From Megaleporinus macrocephalus (Eukaryota; Chordata; Actinopteri; Characiformes; Anostomidae), in the NCBI GenBank assembly GCA_021613375.1, contig CM038719.1, positions 1,923,130 through 1,987,129 on the forward strand: a DNA stretch of 64,000 bases. The letters are read 5' to 3'. The notes beneath the pieces were generated by a model. The model was not told the DNA's origin. It did no database searches and worked only from the letters and a program-made list of their open reading frames with translations. This document shows positions 23,394 through 38,698 of this stretch, piece after piece. Made by a program: the position numbers and the translations under genes. The stretch's first letter is position 1, and each line of letters begins with the position of its first letter.

Positions 23394-26300
23394 TCTCACA
23401 GCTCTCACAGCTCTCCCAGCTCTCCCAAAAACATGTATCCAGTCATTTCTTTTGGCCATGGTGTGGACCATAAATATCTGAATGGGTACAGGTCTGAAGA
23501 ATCTACTGTTACCTGGGGGGAGCTGGAATTTCAAGAGGCAGGCCACAGACAAAGTCTGGTAGGTAACACACCCACATCTGAGCAGAGGTTCCCAAGCTTG
23601 ATCTTGAGGACCCTTGTCCTGCATATTTGGGTGTTTGTATGCCTTTTGGTCCATGTGTTGTCTGAGCTATAAGCAAAAATATGCAGAAAATATTGTAATA
23701 GATTAAACCATATGGCTAACAAGTGAGTTTTTGTCTTAATTTAAACATTATGAATAATACTAATAATAGTGCATTGCCTTTGCATTGCAATTTTCATCAT
23801 TTCTTCTGTAAACATTGTTATCTTGCGCTCATACCACAGTGTAACTGATCTCTTTCTAATGTGTGTAACACAAATTCAGTTACCACAGTTTAAAGTTGCT
23901 GCTGTAATAAGTGCAAAATGTAGTTTATTGTCTTGCTGAAATAAACAGGACCTTCCTTCAGAATGGAGTTGGCTGGATGGCAACATGTGTATGTGTCGTT
24001 TAGCAATAATGTGGCCTTCACATATGTTTTTGGTCTTGTCCCTTGCATACAGCGATTTCTCCAGATTCTTTGAATCTTTGAATGATATTTTGTAGTGTAG
24101 ACGATGATAATCTCCAAGTTCTTTGCTAGTTAAAGTTGAGAAACATACATACAAGCTGTCTTTTGGTATGTTTTCGTTTGTTTACGTGAGTAGAGGCTGT
24201 CTGGGCGAGAAGGTGGTTCTTATGTCTGCTGCCTTAATAGCAGCTCCTCTTTCTGTTCAGTTGAAATCTCTCTTTATCACAGCGTCACATACAACATATA
24301 CTGTGATGTTCTGTTTGTGTGTTTCTCTTGTAATATAGTCTAAACTAGTGCAGCACTCCTCACCTTCATGTCTTTCATTCTGTTCTTCACTTACTGCCTC
24401 TGTCTGATTTTCGAAGGTCTTCAGAATGACACAAATAAAAACAACCTACTGACTATAGGGTCTAAATGATTTCCCCATTGTTGTATTCTGTTATTTTTTA
24501 CATTTTGCATAGCATCCTAACTTTTTTAGAAAAAGGTTTATATTATCTCCGTTGTTGTGATGTCAGTGATTTAGTCCCCTTTTTTATTAAATAGGTTTGG
24601 AATTATGTTGATTAAAATTTGATTATGATTCTTTAAAAACAATTCTAGAAGTGATGGCTGCAACTTTTTGTCCCCAGTTTATGGTGTCCAATAAAGCTCA
24701 GATCTCATTAATCTACGATTTGGTGAAGGAGTACTGGTGTCTGCCGGCGCCCAACCTGTTGGTGTCTGTGGTGAGTGAAGAAGGCCAGGACGAGGTTAAG
24801 AGCTGGGTCCGAAAAGCGCTGAGGCAGGGTCTAGTGCGGGCTGTTCAGAGCACAGGTGACTTTCCTCTTCTTGTGTGATGTGTAGAGCTGCATGATGTGA
24901 ACTAACTACCTTCTTGTGAGAGGACAGTGCTGAATAATGTTGGTGTATTAGCTGTGTAGCGACAATAGTGTAGTGTATCACTTTGACTGTATGACGAGTA
25001 ATTTGGCCACTTCTGGCTTATACTGCAATAGTTGCATGCAATGGACAATTAAATAGGTAGTCACAATTATTTAAATGACAATTCATTGTCAGTTAAATTT
25101 CATTATTATTAGGCCTAATTTGGAGTGTAAGTCATAAACCAAAAATGTCTGGTAGTGCTTTGCTCCCCCATCAATGAGTTATTCTCCAAATTGCTATTCG
25201 TTAATCATCTAACTGGAGTTAGAAAGCATGTATTTATGTGACAGATGATGTATCTTTTCTACAATTAACTGTGTTAACACAGTGTTCTGTGTGGGGCATT
25301 TTTTCCACCATCCACAGGACCCTTTGATTTCTCTGCTTATGTAGCTTTTACTTGCTCAGGGCATGAGCACTGTATTGACTTCCAGTTGCTTTGGGTTGGT
25401 CTTGTAGACACTGACAGGTCAGGTGAAGTAGTATTACTGAATAGTGCATCCTATTTTCTGGCACTGTGTCTCAGGTGCGTGGATCATAACGAGCGGTCTA
25501 AGGAAAGGCGTTAGCCGCTGTGTAGGTGAAGCAGTGAGGGATCATACAGCTGCAGCCTCAATGCCCACCGAGTCTAAAGTGATTGCTCTCGGCGTATCTC
25601 CCTTGAGTCTGGTAACCGGTCGCCAACATCCCAGCAGTACACAGGTGGAGTACAGTGCACACGTATAAATCATCTGCACCAAGATGCTTATACCATTTTA
25701 GCATTTACATGTTAGAAGCATTTCATGATGAATGGAATGACAGATCAATACAAATAGAAACCAACTTCACAGGTATCAACAAGGAAGAAATTAAAAACAC
25801 GACTATGCCTTACCTGCACGTGGTTGAGTTACCTGACAGACCGTGACCGTCACGTGACCTCTCCTTGTCTCAGAAAAAAACAAATTTCATTTTACTTGAT
25901 TGCAGTAATCGCCTAATTTATTATTCTATTGGATCACAATTCAAAAGCAGTGTCTCATTTCATTAGTTGATTTTGAGTAAATCTGTATTTATTATTACTT
26001 TTGTACGTTTCAAGTTATTTTAGTGACCATTGTGGGTTTTCTTTGTTTATGCATACCAACATTTGTGGTTCATTTGTGTAATGTAAATATGACTGTCCTG
26101 ATAATATAATATAAATATGACTGTCCTGATTTCTGAATGTCTATAAATCGAGATCTGTTCTTTAAGAAAATCATTTACTTTCAATTATTGGTTCTAGTTT
26201 TATGACAGCTTCTCTTAAGAGTACTTGTATGTGATGAACAAAATAATTTAATGCATGTATCTGCAACCAAAGCAAAATCTTTTTTCCTTGTAACTACATT

Positions 26301-28177
26301 TTTGCATATAACTGTGTGTATGTGTGTGTTTGTAAAACTTTCCATTATTCCAAGATACTATTTGCTAAATACATACAGGAGAGCTGCCGTTTGGATTGTA
26401 ACTACCAGGGCTTCCTGTTGTTGGATGATCAGAGTGAAGTCTGCAAGGGCATTGAAACAGACTTCATCACAGAACTGGAACACTACATAGCCTGTAAGGC
26501 CGCTAGATACATAGGTGAGAGACAGAGCCAAGCATCATGCAGCACATGCAGAGATATATATTAGAAAAAAATAAGTCAATAGTCTTGTGCTTAAATTTAA
26601 AAGAAAAAAAAAAACGCTAAAACATATACATGATAGCAAACTTTGAAAGATTTTTGAATTTGAACATTCTTTGATTTCTATTTTGTGAATGCAGGCTTGT
26701 TCATGAAATGGCGAAGTAGATTGGTGTGAAAGTTAGCAGCCCACAAATCAAGAAACAATTTAAAGAAGCTCCTTCTGGACTCATATCCAATATAAATAAA
26801 AAAGCATACACTTAGAGGAAGGGAGTCGCATTTGTCCCCCGACTAGAAGACAGACAGCTGTCTGTTGACAAACATCTTAAACTGTCAGTGAGAATATTAG
26901 CTAAATCCTTCACCTGTGAGTATCTACAGTTACAACTACAGACCTTGATGTGGTACAGTGTCTGCCAGGAGCTGTAACTATCAGTTACACAAGTTTATTT
27001 AAGATTACTTAACACTTGACACAGTTGAAATCATGGTTGTGATGAAGTTAGATGATAATGTGAATTTTTTGTGAATATATTTACTATATTTAAATTCACT
27101 TCTATTATATTGTTCTAATGAAATCATCTGTTTTGTTTTCTTCCGGCTCAAATACTCAAATTAGGTTGTAATAAAAAACATAAGATCCCGGTGTTATGCT
27201 TGCTGATTTATGGAGGAGCTTCCGTGTTAAAGGTTTGTTATTAATTGCTCATATTTTACAGGTTACTCACATCCCTCTAAAGGCTCATTTATGCTCCATG
27301 TTAAATACGAATACGGACGGAGGCTTCTATCTTCTATCTTATATTTGTACACATTCTCTGAAAGCTTATGGATGGAATGGAGCTGTACTACTTGAAATCG
27401 TGAGCGCAGTATAGCTAATAGTCCAAGTGAAACGTGATCACTGCCATATGGACACAACAAAAAAGAAAAAAAAGTTATGGCGGAACACTTTAAAGTGAAG
27501 CTGTTTGACCTAGTCCGGAATTTTATATGTATATGTGTCAGGCCATAGTGGCTTCTCCGGTGTCGTTAAGTTTGTTGTCAGAAAATGTTTGAATGTATTG
27601 CTTAACCAGACCTGCCAGCGTAATGAACGCATAGACGCGTGTGGCCAGTGACAAATCACAACATTTGAAGCATTTATGTACTTAAAGGCAGCATAAATGA
27701 GCTTTTAGTTTTGCTTAAAGATTTGTCATTGTGCTGTATTCGGACCATCTTGTGTCCTGTCACTTTTAGAGAATGGGAAAGTCACTGAAAAAGGCCACCC
27801 CGTGGTTGGTACTGAGCGGGACCGGCCCGGCCGCTGATATGGTCAGTGAGCTGCTGAATGGCCTGAGCCCCTTCCCTGTGGATACAGGGGGCTGTGACGA
27901 CACTAAGCTTAAAGACAGTGTCAGACAGATCGTCAGGAAGCACTTCCCTGATGAGATAACACTGGATGAACTAGTGACGCAGGTGAGAGACCCGGGGGGT
28001 TGGGGGGTATTTAGTGGGTAGCTCTGCCGCTTTACAACAAGTTTGGTTGGGTTTGATTCGCAGATTGGGAAACCAGGGTCCTTTTCCATGTGGAGTTTGC
28101 ATGTTGCAGGCAGATTGGAGATGCTAAATCCCTGGGTGTGTCTGTGTGTCTGCCCTGCCATATATATACATATATAT

Positions 28178-28220
<43 letters not shown>

Positions 28221-31200
28221 GTGTATGTGTAAAATCATTTAAAACCATTGGGCTCAGCAGGACACATATAATACATTGTTTCACATATACTACAGTACAC
28301 TCTCTCTCACTTTCTCTCTCTCTAGGCTGTCGACATCTATAAAAAGGGAGCACTGATTACGGTGTTTGATGGAGAGCAGGACAACAACACTGATTTTGAC
28401 ACGGTGATTCTGAAAGCTTTATTCAAAGGTAAGCTGATAGCTACAGAACTTTAAGAAGCTGAAGTACGTTCATTTATATATGTTTTATGTCCTGATCTGA
28501 ACTTCACACAGTTCTCTAATTCTAACCAGCCTGTACAGCCTCTAAGCAGACACACCCTGATGCCACTGTTTACAAAGAGCAGCTGAAATTGGCTGTAGTC
28601 TTGAACAGTGTGGGCTTTGCCAAAAGTGATCTGTTCAATGGAGGCATCCCGTGGCAGGTTAGTGTAACTGCAATGCATGTTCATATTCACATAATGATTA
28701 CTGTGTATACCGTGTAAGGGGCAAAGTTTAAAGGTTTTTTATAGTCATATAGTCTTTTATAATCATTTGAGGACCTAAAATCTCTTGGTTTATCTTTTTA
28801 TAAGGCTGTAAAAGTCAAGTAAAAGTCATTTTATTTATTCAAAATGATGTTTCTTATCTTTTTGAGTCAAGTTATTTATTTTATATGGCCTTTTTAACAG
28901 TCCAAAATTTGCCGACTTACAGAACCAGAATTTATCAACGTCCCTTTTTGTATTTTTTTGTTTTTGGTTACAATGCACCTTTGGTGGTAAGCCTCGCTGT
29001 TTGCTCTCTTTCTCTCTCTCTCTCTCTTTCTGTCTTTCTCTCTCACTCTCTCTCTCTCACTCTTTCTCTCAGGATAAAGACCTGGAAGACTTAATGAAGG
29101 ACGTTCTGGTGAACAAGAAGGCCCAGTTTCTGCGCCTCTTTACAGAGAACGGTCTAAGCATCACAAAGTACCTGACGTACAAGCGTTTGGACAATCTGTA
29201 TGAGTCCCTGTCTGAGAGCAGTCTGACCACCTCACTGCTGCAGAAGTACCTGAAAAAAAACTCAGATGACGAAAAAAACAAACTCATCCACATATTACAG
29301 GTAAGAGGATGTAAGCTGGTTCAAATACTTTTTTTAGGAAATGTTTCAGTGCATCATAGGAACTCAGTTTTAATGAGATAATTTTGCTACCACTGGGCAT
29401 TATTTTAAAAATGTACACTAAATACACAGATGTGACAAACATAAATATTTACACACTTGTACCCAGGGATTGCTCTTAATTCACTTAATATCTAGTTAAG
29501 CTGGCCAGTTTATTCCAAGTTATTCATTTTTCAGTTATTATGTCACATTTTCAGTGTTTAATGTTTTCACACTTTGCCTTTATTATCATAGTTTTCAGGA
29601 GACTTTCTACATTGTTCTTGCAGTGTAGATAAAAGCAACGTCATTTGCTAGTTATAATAAACTGTGGTGTATGTCACTGCATAACCTGATTGAAAGTCAA
29701 GTCAAGTTTATTTGTGTAGCACTTTTTACAACAATGTTGTCAAAAAGCAGCTTTGCAGAAGTTTGAGAACATACAGTTACAGCATGTATCCCCCTGTGAG
29801 CAAGCGAGAGGCAACGGTGGCAATAAAAACTCCCTCAGGACTGGAGAAAGAAACCTTGGGAGGAACCAAGTCTCTGGTCAAACAGTATTTACAGTTTTTT
29901 AAGCCAAGTTCAAAAACAGAGTAAGAGAATATCTTTTTGAAGACTAGATGTTAAAAGCTTTAGAAACTGCACAGGTAGAGGCAGTCTCTGACTGAGGCAG
30001 TCTGTGACTCAGTCTTTGTGGAAAGTGGGAGTGAGTTGAAACAGTCCGATTATATCTTAAAGCTGGTACATGTGGATAATACAGTGATGCAGTAGCAGAT
30101 GGCGTGAATGAAGAGGCAAACTGGTTGGTAGAGTAACCAGTTAGTTCTGGTTTGGATTATTATATAGGATGTGGAGCATTGAACAAACTGAAGAAGAAAC
30201 TGACTATCAAAACAAAAGTTAGGTTATTATCCTGCCTGACTCTTTTTTTTATTTCAGCCAATAAAATGAGCGCACATTTACTGATTGTTACAATCTATTC
30301 CAAAAGCTGGAGCAGTTGAATCACCACATTTTATATCTGTATTGATCTCTTCTCTCTGACTGACGTGCTCTATGTGTTCCAGGTTTCAGAGTTGTTATCA
30401 AAAATTTTTGGAGGGGTGTGTAAGCCAATTTATGAATCTCTGTTAGAGTCGAATTCGGAAGACAACTCCACAGCAGCTGCAAAGGTAACATGCTCACCCT
30501 GAAGTATCATCTCTTACAGCTTGAGCTGGATAATTGTCCCAAGAGCTTTCCATTTGATTCCATACAGTAATGTCAAGTAAAACGTTATGCAATCATGAAG
30601 TGATGGGGTCTGAGGTATTCTGCTGACCAGATCTTTCAACATACACACACATTAACAGATTGGCAGGTATTTGTTCCAGAGAATGTGTGAAACAGCATAA
30701 AATGTAAAAATTTGCCCACCTAAAGCAGCTAAGTGTGGAAGAAGGGTCTTTCTCCACTTACCAATCAAAGGCTGACCTTTTTTCCTTCCTTTTTTCCTAT
30801 GAAAGTTGCTCATTGTTTTCTCCCTTTTCTCAGGTTAAGTACCCCTGGATGTCACTTTTTATCTGGTCTGTTCTGCAAAACCACAGTGAAATGGCCATGT
30901 ACTTCTGGGAGATGGTAAGAATCTTGCATATATATATATATATATATGTTGGTGTGTGTACAGCACTCCCTCCACAGTTATTAGCACCGCTGTTAAAGAA
31001 GAGTAAAGTTCTTTTGGTGAATATGCTTAATTTCTTGGTATGAAAAAAATCCAATGTTTAATTGAAGTAAATTTATTCAGAAAAAAATCAATCATTCATT
31101 AAGATTCATGTGCCACAAATATTGGCATCCCGGCATTTATTACTTTAGTCTTCTCCTATAACATCTTATGTGTGGATTTTTGAGATCATTTCTCCTTACA

Positions 31201-34200
31201 GAATGTCTCCAGATCTTACAGGATCCTTGGTAAATGATTATCTCTGAGGGTGTTCACTGTTTTGCATAGTGCTCCTTTGCATTTTCATTCTATAACTGTA
31301 CAAAAACAGAAATACTCCTCAAAAATAAAATGTTGAAAATATAACATTTTGTCTTTATCTGTATGCTTTTTGTAGAATCAATTTATCTTTTACTTACAAA
31401 AGCTGGTGTTTTTTACACTGTCTGAACAACATTGTCACAACGTCATTATTAAATAATGTTGTTTTATGGAATCATGACTCCTTTCTGACAACCTTCAGAA
31501 TTACATATTAACATTGAGACAACATTGTAGACACTAAAACATTGTGTTGTCACAATCAGTTCATCTTTTACTCACTTAACTATTTATGGTACCAGAATTT
31601 TTAATACCACTACATATACACTGTAAGCAAAGTAAGATTGTTATTGTGCAGTTCAACTGTTTCCTTAACTCTCTAAGCGTAAGCTCTTGAATGTTTGTCA
31701 CACAGACATCATGTGTTACTGAAAGTCCTTCTTTTTCTCTCTCTCAGTCAGGAGAGTCTGTGCTGAGCGCTCTTTGTGCATGTAAAATACTCAGGGAGCT
31801 GGCCAAGTTCGAGCATGCGACAGACACCAAGCTGTCCTTAGAGGAGCTGGCGCAGAAGTTTGAGGAAAAGGCTTTCGGTGAGTTCCAGCCAAATCTAACT
31901 CAACACAAAAGATACAAACAGTCATAAAGACTTTTACTCCACACTTCACAGTTCAGAAGATTTATTGAGAGCACCACCCGCACAACTGAGACAACTTATT
32001 CGTCAGTATTGGGTTGCCAGTTTGACTGTAAACTGTCTCCTCTTAAAAGTCATTGCTATCATTAAAATATGCACAGCGCTCCTCCATTAAATCATTTGTT
32101 CACATGAAGGCACTCACACCAACACTGACAACATGTGCGCCTACGCTGAGCACTGTTCAGTTCATTAGCGGTTGACAGCGCTCCACGGTATATTTTGCCA
32201 TTACTGCATTAATTTATTGTGGTATTGTGACAAAGAAAGATGGACTACAGCACCTATAGCTTTAAATGTACACAGAGAAATGCAGCCAGATTTTTAGGTA
32301 AACATAAATGCTAATGGTCTGTTAGCTAAGCCAATGTTATTGATCTAGCTTTTTTCACCTTCTGTCTCTTAGTGGGAAAACAGTCAGTCTGTGAAGAGAG
32401 CATGATAAGAGCTGCTGAAAGCTTTAGTTAATTCAGTTTGTATGCGTAGAGGAGGGCTGGGGCAACGCGTTGACGTGATCGATTACTAAATTACGTTGAT
32501 TAGCATAATATGCGTTGATGCGTTGCAAAGATGGCCACGCCCACTTAAAGCATGGGTTTATCTGTGTATCTAAAGTTGTGGGAGTATTTCACACAGAAAA
32601 ACAGATTTTACAATTATTAACATGTAAAGGCTGATTTATACTCCATCTGCGTGTGTTTAACGTGATATAGCAACCGCTACTCACATACTTCTCTGCCTCA
32701 GCTCCGTTTACATGGTTGCTGAGCAACACGTCCAGTAAAGGGCAGTTCGGAGTAAATCTTATTGTTCTCCTCAGCAAGCAAGACGAGTTTTGCTGCCATC
32801 CTGACTCGCCTTTGTTTGGGATGCAACCATGACAGCAGAACTGATCAACGCAGCAATTAGAAGATCCTCCAGTACAAACAATACGCAGTGCTTCAATCCG
32901 TCAGTTTTAGACTCAGTATGAAGGACGGCATTCATATAATTTCTTTACTGACACTTGACACATTTTTTCCTCTGTAAAAATTGGACTTGGTATGAATAGG
33001 CCTTCGTAGAGGTTTACCTCAAAGAGCTGCATATCGTCGCTGTCCAATGAAAAACAAGTATCTCCAAAATTGCAACTTTACAGGAGAGACCAAAAACATA
33101 CTTTTCTTTCAGTGTAAGTCAATGGAACCAGACTTTTTCCATGCTGTTTTGGAGCATTTCTATTGGTTTGTTCATCGTGAAATTGTCACAGTGTAAATGA
33201 CTAAAGATGGACCGATCAGCGTTTTTAAGGCTGATTCCGATCGTCGATCACCTTTCAGCACGATCGGCCGTTAGCCGATACCAATCGAGGGCGGGGCTAT
33301 ATGCCACGGCAGGGCTACATGTAGTTATTAGCGCAAGCAAGTCATGAAAAATGGTCGAACCTGGTTTATTACCATTTTTAACGAGCTCATGTGAAACAGC
33401 AATATTTTAAACAAATTAACAGAAAATAAACAAAGTAAATCAAACAAATATCTCCAATACTGCAATCATTACATTTAGAAACATTACGTTTTTCATTGGA
33501 CAGTGACGATATTTTAGAATATCCCGTTACTTTCTTGTAGAAATGATTACTGTGTTTGAAATACTGGATGAAACTGCTGCACCGTTTTAGGTGGAATGGA
33601 AAATTCAGATGAGAAGCTGATGAACAACAAGCTAAATTCATGTTCTTGTGATGATCATATTTTTACTAAAGTGCTAATATAGGTCCATATTTACCTTTTT
33701 CCACATTTCTTTTAATTATTTTTTTTTATCTGAGTACTGCGTAGACATGGCTAGTGAGCAGCTTGACTGACAGCTCTCTGTCAGGCATTCCTAACTTGCT
33801 TCACCCCCTAATGCAGAAATAACATCATTATCTAGTGTATCTGACTAGAAGAAAAAAGTCCCAGATAAACAGATGTGCAGAGGACTGGAAAAACAAAGCA
33901 TCATGAGAATTGAGGAACGAAAAAATGAAAGGTGTTGTTTAGGAAGACTTCTACAAGATTAGGGATGCTCCAGTTTGAAGGAGAGAAAAATTATGAAATA
34001 AATTGGCCACTTTTGGGCATTGAAACATTATTTAAAGGGTTTAATTAGAACCTGCAAAAACAACATTAACCTCATTAGAAAGAAAACACAGGAACGCAGG
34101 GGTGAAGCATACCCGCCAAAGAATATGAAGAAAGAAAAACAGAGGTACCCACCAGAGAAGTGTTTGTCCTGCACGTTGAAAATCCTGCTCTGTTTTGTAA

Positions 34201-37200
34201 AGCTTCAGAAGTTGCTGCAGCGGTTTCTCATAACAGAAAGAGCTGAGACTGTTCAGGTGATACAAATCAGACGGGTGTGAAGTCGAATTATGTTAAAAGG
34301 TGAATTATTGAAAGATATTCACAAATTGAGAGAACGCTCTTAGAGTACACTAACCTCAGCAGCATTGTCACAAAACATGCTCACACGGTTATGTGACCAA
34401 GGCTCACCCCACAAAACCTAGAAAACCAGGACAACCAGTTAAACATAGGCAACGGTATTGTCCCCCAAATTCAATCAAAGAGCAGCATCAGAAAACAAGC
34501 CGAAGACACATTCACCTTACTGAAAAACTAAAAAAAAGAGAGAGAAGAACGAGCAGGCAGAGCCGCAGAGAGAATGTCGGAAGGCCGAAGGGAGCCGAGT
34601 GGTCAGAGACATGAGCCGCACACTAAAGCTTCCGTTTCTGGGGGCCGAATACTTTTGCAGGGCACTGTATGTCTTTATAATCAAAGTTGTATACGAGTAG
34701 CTTTAGCTGGCTAGTCTGTGTCTGGACATCTATTAATACATAATTCCAGGCCACTAATAAAATATCAACTTGTAGATCTTCTTTCCAAGAGTTGCCTTTA
34801 GATTCTAGAACAACATATTAGCATACTATAAAACTAAGATATTGGTCATTTAGACTGAGGAGATGTTCATATTGTTTCTTTTAGAAAGGACATCGTGGGT
34901 TTTAAAAGCTTGATTGGATTTCATAAGAGGAGATAAAGCTTCTGACAAGTATTTAAAACTTAAAATGGTGAACTTGGTTGAAATCTCAGGGGAAGAGGCA
35001 TTAGCTAATTTTCTTTGTTAAGGTATTGGATGTTTGCATCCATTTTTCATAACAAATTTTTTGTTTTCACATACTGAGGTGTAGCCCAATAACATGTTTG
35101 TCTTTTTTGCTCTTTGTTTTTCTCATACTGACCCCTTCTTTACCTCCTCATTTACTACTTTCATCATGGCATTTTGAAAAAAAATTGTGATAACAGGGTT
35201 TTTTGATGACCATGACGACATGTTTTGTCAGTATTGTGTGACTGAGCGACGTGTCCTGTCTCCTGTAGATGTGTTCAGTGCCTGTTACCAGAGCAGCGAG
35301 AGTCGCTCCTTCACTCTGCTCAGGAGAACCTCTCAAATGTGGGGTAAAGTCACCTGTCTGCAGATGGCCGTGGCAGCTAATGCTCGTCACTTTTTCAGCC
35401 ATGATGGAGTTCAGGTGTGTGTGCATGTATATTTTTAGAGAGAGAGAGATGAATATTATATGTTTATTTATTTTTTTCATTCACTCTGTCTGTACAAGGC
35501 ATGCTACAACACAGTCTAAATTTGTATGTAATTAAATAAAAAGCTCAAAACATTTACTCGATGAAATTTACCCTACTTACTTGAAACTGTCAAGATGACC
35601 ATCTTCAAGGGGCACCAAACACCTTTTTTCATTTAAATATACTGACATGGTGGGTGTTTCTTTGTTTGGACAGACTCTGCTGTCTCAGATCTGGTGGGGT
35701 GATATGACCAAGGGTACTGAGATATGGAAATTGGTCTTCTCAATTCTGATGCCACCTCTCATCTTTACCAACCTCATCAGTTTCAGGTCAGAGACTCTTG
35801 TGTACTCTTTAATTCTCCTTTAGGTGTGATTGTATAGGAGTCTCCTGATTTATTTACATTTACAATTACATTTACGGCGTTTAGCAGACGCTCTTATCCA
35901 GAGCGACTTACAAAAGTGCTTAGTGTTCAGTTAGAGTATGAATCTCTATCTAGTACAAACAGGTTTAAGTTCAAACTACTCTTATACTCAAACACTGCCA
36001 TAAACACAGGACCAGTGCTGATACCTAGAAAAAAAGACAATGCAATACTGGAACACCTACAGAGAAGAGAACAAATACAAGACTACATACAGTACAAGTG
36101 CAATACTTAGCCAGTGCTCCTAGAAGATCAAGTGCAATTACAGTTTATACCAGTACTTTAGTAGATTAGTGTTTATAAGTGCTTTACAAAGAAATAGGTC
36201 TTCAGTCTGCGTTTGAAGACCGCGAGAGAGTTGGCTGTTCGGACAGCCAGTGGAAGTTCGTTCCACCATCTGGGCTCCAGGACAGAGAAGCGTTTTGTTG
36301 CGTGTCTTCCATGAATCTTGAGTGATGGCGGGTCAAGCCGAGCCGTACTTGAAGCGCAAAGGGCTCGAGGTGCGGTTCGACTTTTGACCATTGCCATAAG
36401 GTCAGGAGGAGCTGGTCCATTCTTGGCTTTGTAGGCATCAGAACTTTAAACTGAATGCGAGCAGCTACAGGAAGCCAGTGAAGGGAGCGCAGCAGTGGAG
36501 TGATATGAGTGAACTTGGGAAGATTGAAGACGAGCCTTGCTGCTGCATTCTGGATCAGTTGAAGGGCCTGATGATCTGCAGAGGAAGCAGTAGCAGTAGT
36601 CGAGCCTTGAAATGACAAGAGACTGGACGAGCACCTGGGAGGCCTCCTGAGAGAGGAAGGGTCGGATGCGTCTGATGTTGTGGAGAAGGTATCTGCATGA
36701 CCGAGTCAGGTTCGTAATATGGGCTGAGAACGATAACTGGTTATCCAGAGTCACACCAAGGTTTCTTGCATCTTTAGACGGAACAATCAAAGAGTTCTCG
36801 AATGAGATGGCAAGATCCTGCTGAGGACCTGTAGTTCCAGGGATGAACAGCAGCTCAGTCTTGCTGGGATTGAGCTTCAGATGATGAGCTGTCATCCATG
36901 AAGAGATGTCGGTCAGACATGCAGAGATACGACTGCAAACCTGAGTGTCAGACGTGGGAAGGAAAGCCTTAGTTGAGTGTCATCAGCATAGCAGTGGTAA
37001 GAGTAACCATGAGAGGTAATTACATCACCAAGAGAACGAGTGTAGAGTGAAAAGAGGAGAGGACCTAGCACTGAGCCTTGAGGGACACCAGTAAGGAGCC
37101 TGCAAGGAGCAGATGTAGACCCTCTCCATGTTACCTGGTATATGTTGATATATTGTCTGTCTTTCTCAACTGAACTACAATGTTAATCAGGTTTATGTGG

Positions 37201-38659
37201 ACTCAAAAATGCACACGCTCTCTCTCTCCAAAGACAGTGGGTAATCCTTTATAGGGGTTTTCTAGAAGTTCATAGAAGGCTTAATGATAAACTGAACATT
37301 GTTGTAACCAATCACGTTTTGATTTCCAAAAAATTTAACTAGTCTCATTCAGGAAATCGTAGATATGTAGCAGCCTAATCGGTGTAATGATAGCTCACTA
37401 GCCGGCCGCTCTACTGAAAGAGTTACTGTGAACCTGCTCAGTGGTAACCTAATGTTTCACAAGCTTAAAGTAAAACATGAAATGTCTTTTAGAAGCCTCA
37501 GATCTCTGTTTAATATAGAACTGACTTTCTGAAATTTGGTTCCACCTTAAATGCTAGAGCAGTTCTGGGTAAATTATCATTTAAGATAGAACAGGACACA
37601 TGCACTCATTTTACTATTTGACCAAACACAACTTAAACAAGGTCAATGTCTGTTGTTTTTTCTCACTGACAGTTTTTTTTATCCTGTTTAGCAAGCCCCA
37701 GCCCAGACACACAGGCAGCTTTGAACAGACAAAACACGTCCCTCTGCCAGAAACCTCACAAGAATGGTAATGAACAGGAATGTTACGCTGTAGTTTTACT
37801 ACTTAGTCTCACACTGTCAGTCCATTTATTACTGACTGCTCTGCCTCTCTCTTCTTTCTCAGGGTGGAGGATGAGAAGCTTGTAGGTGGCAGTTGTGATG
37901 GAGTTACGAACAGCAAAACTGGAACAATGTAAATGACTAACGCTGCACAGTTATAATCAGTATTTTTCCAAAACTCAGATCTCATGTAGATTTTCTCCTG
38001 TTGTCAGAAGTGTGTGTGTAATATTGTGTTTTGTCTAAATGTTTTACAGAAAGAAGAAAGCTGAGAATCGGGAAGAATATCCTGAAGGTGCGGATAGTTT
38101 TTTTTAAAAAAATAAATTCTTACTAAGTTCCAAAGTGCACCAGGAATAGAAAGTGTGAGCACGTTGCTCTGGTCTTACTTAGTTTACACTGTCAAGTTCT
38201 GCACTGGTCCCGCTGATCAACTGATCTTACCTGTTGTGGTGTTAAAGCTAGAATGCTAGAATTCTAGAATGCTAAATCCAAGAAACTATAGTTAAGAAAT
38301 AACTAAAAATAATAAGAATTTTGAGCGCAAGTGTTTTATCTTTTTCTAACTAAAATTGTATGTAATTAAAGACCTGTCAGTATTATTATTAATATGATTA
38401 ATGTGATTTATTTTATTTGTCCTTATGTTTTAGAGTTCAAAAGTTTTATGGTAGAGCGATGGAAACAGTTCTGGTTTGCTCCAGTCACTACATTTGTGGG
38501 AAATACGCTGATGTACTTCCCCTTCCTCTTCCTTTTTGCTTATGTTCTACTGGCTGAATTCAAGCCACCTCCAGAAGGCCCCGCCCCCATCGAGTATGTT
38601 TTGTACTTCTGGGTATTTACAATGTTCTGCGAGGAGATTCGACAGGTGTTAATTTATAC

Positions 38660-38698
<39 letters not shown>

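Larger units (their letters stand above)
31878..35268. other. Gene 2 intron 14, rich in MITE sequence
   Basis: The largest N-terminal intron (3.4 kb). No exon seen. It holds a MITE end at 32622, a GGGCTGGGGCAACGCG-type repeat end at 32455, a complete-looking MITE at 33030-33513 and a Tc1/mariner-type end at 34637-34672. Small open frames around 34020-34614 are Lys/Arg-rich and have no family signature. Confidence 0.5.

Noticed and set aside
25655..25846. Candidate extra exon with [20 protein letters not shown] between gene 2 exons 5 and 6
   Set aside because: The possible acceptor (TTTTAG) gives a phase that does not join exon 5, and the sequence has no clear match to the channel family at that position.
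27766..28353. 195-codon open frame on the minus strand
   Set aside because: It is antisense to channel exon 8 and runs through intronic AT repeats; a shadow of the real exon.
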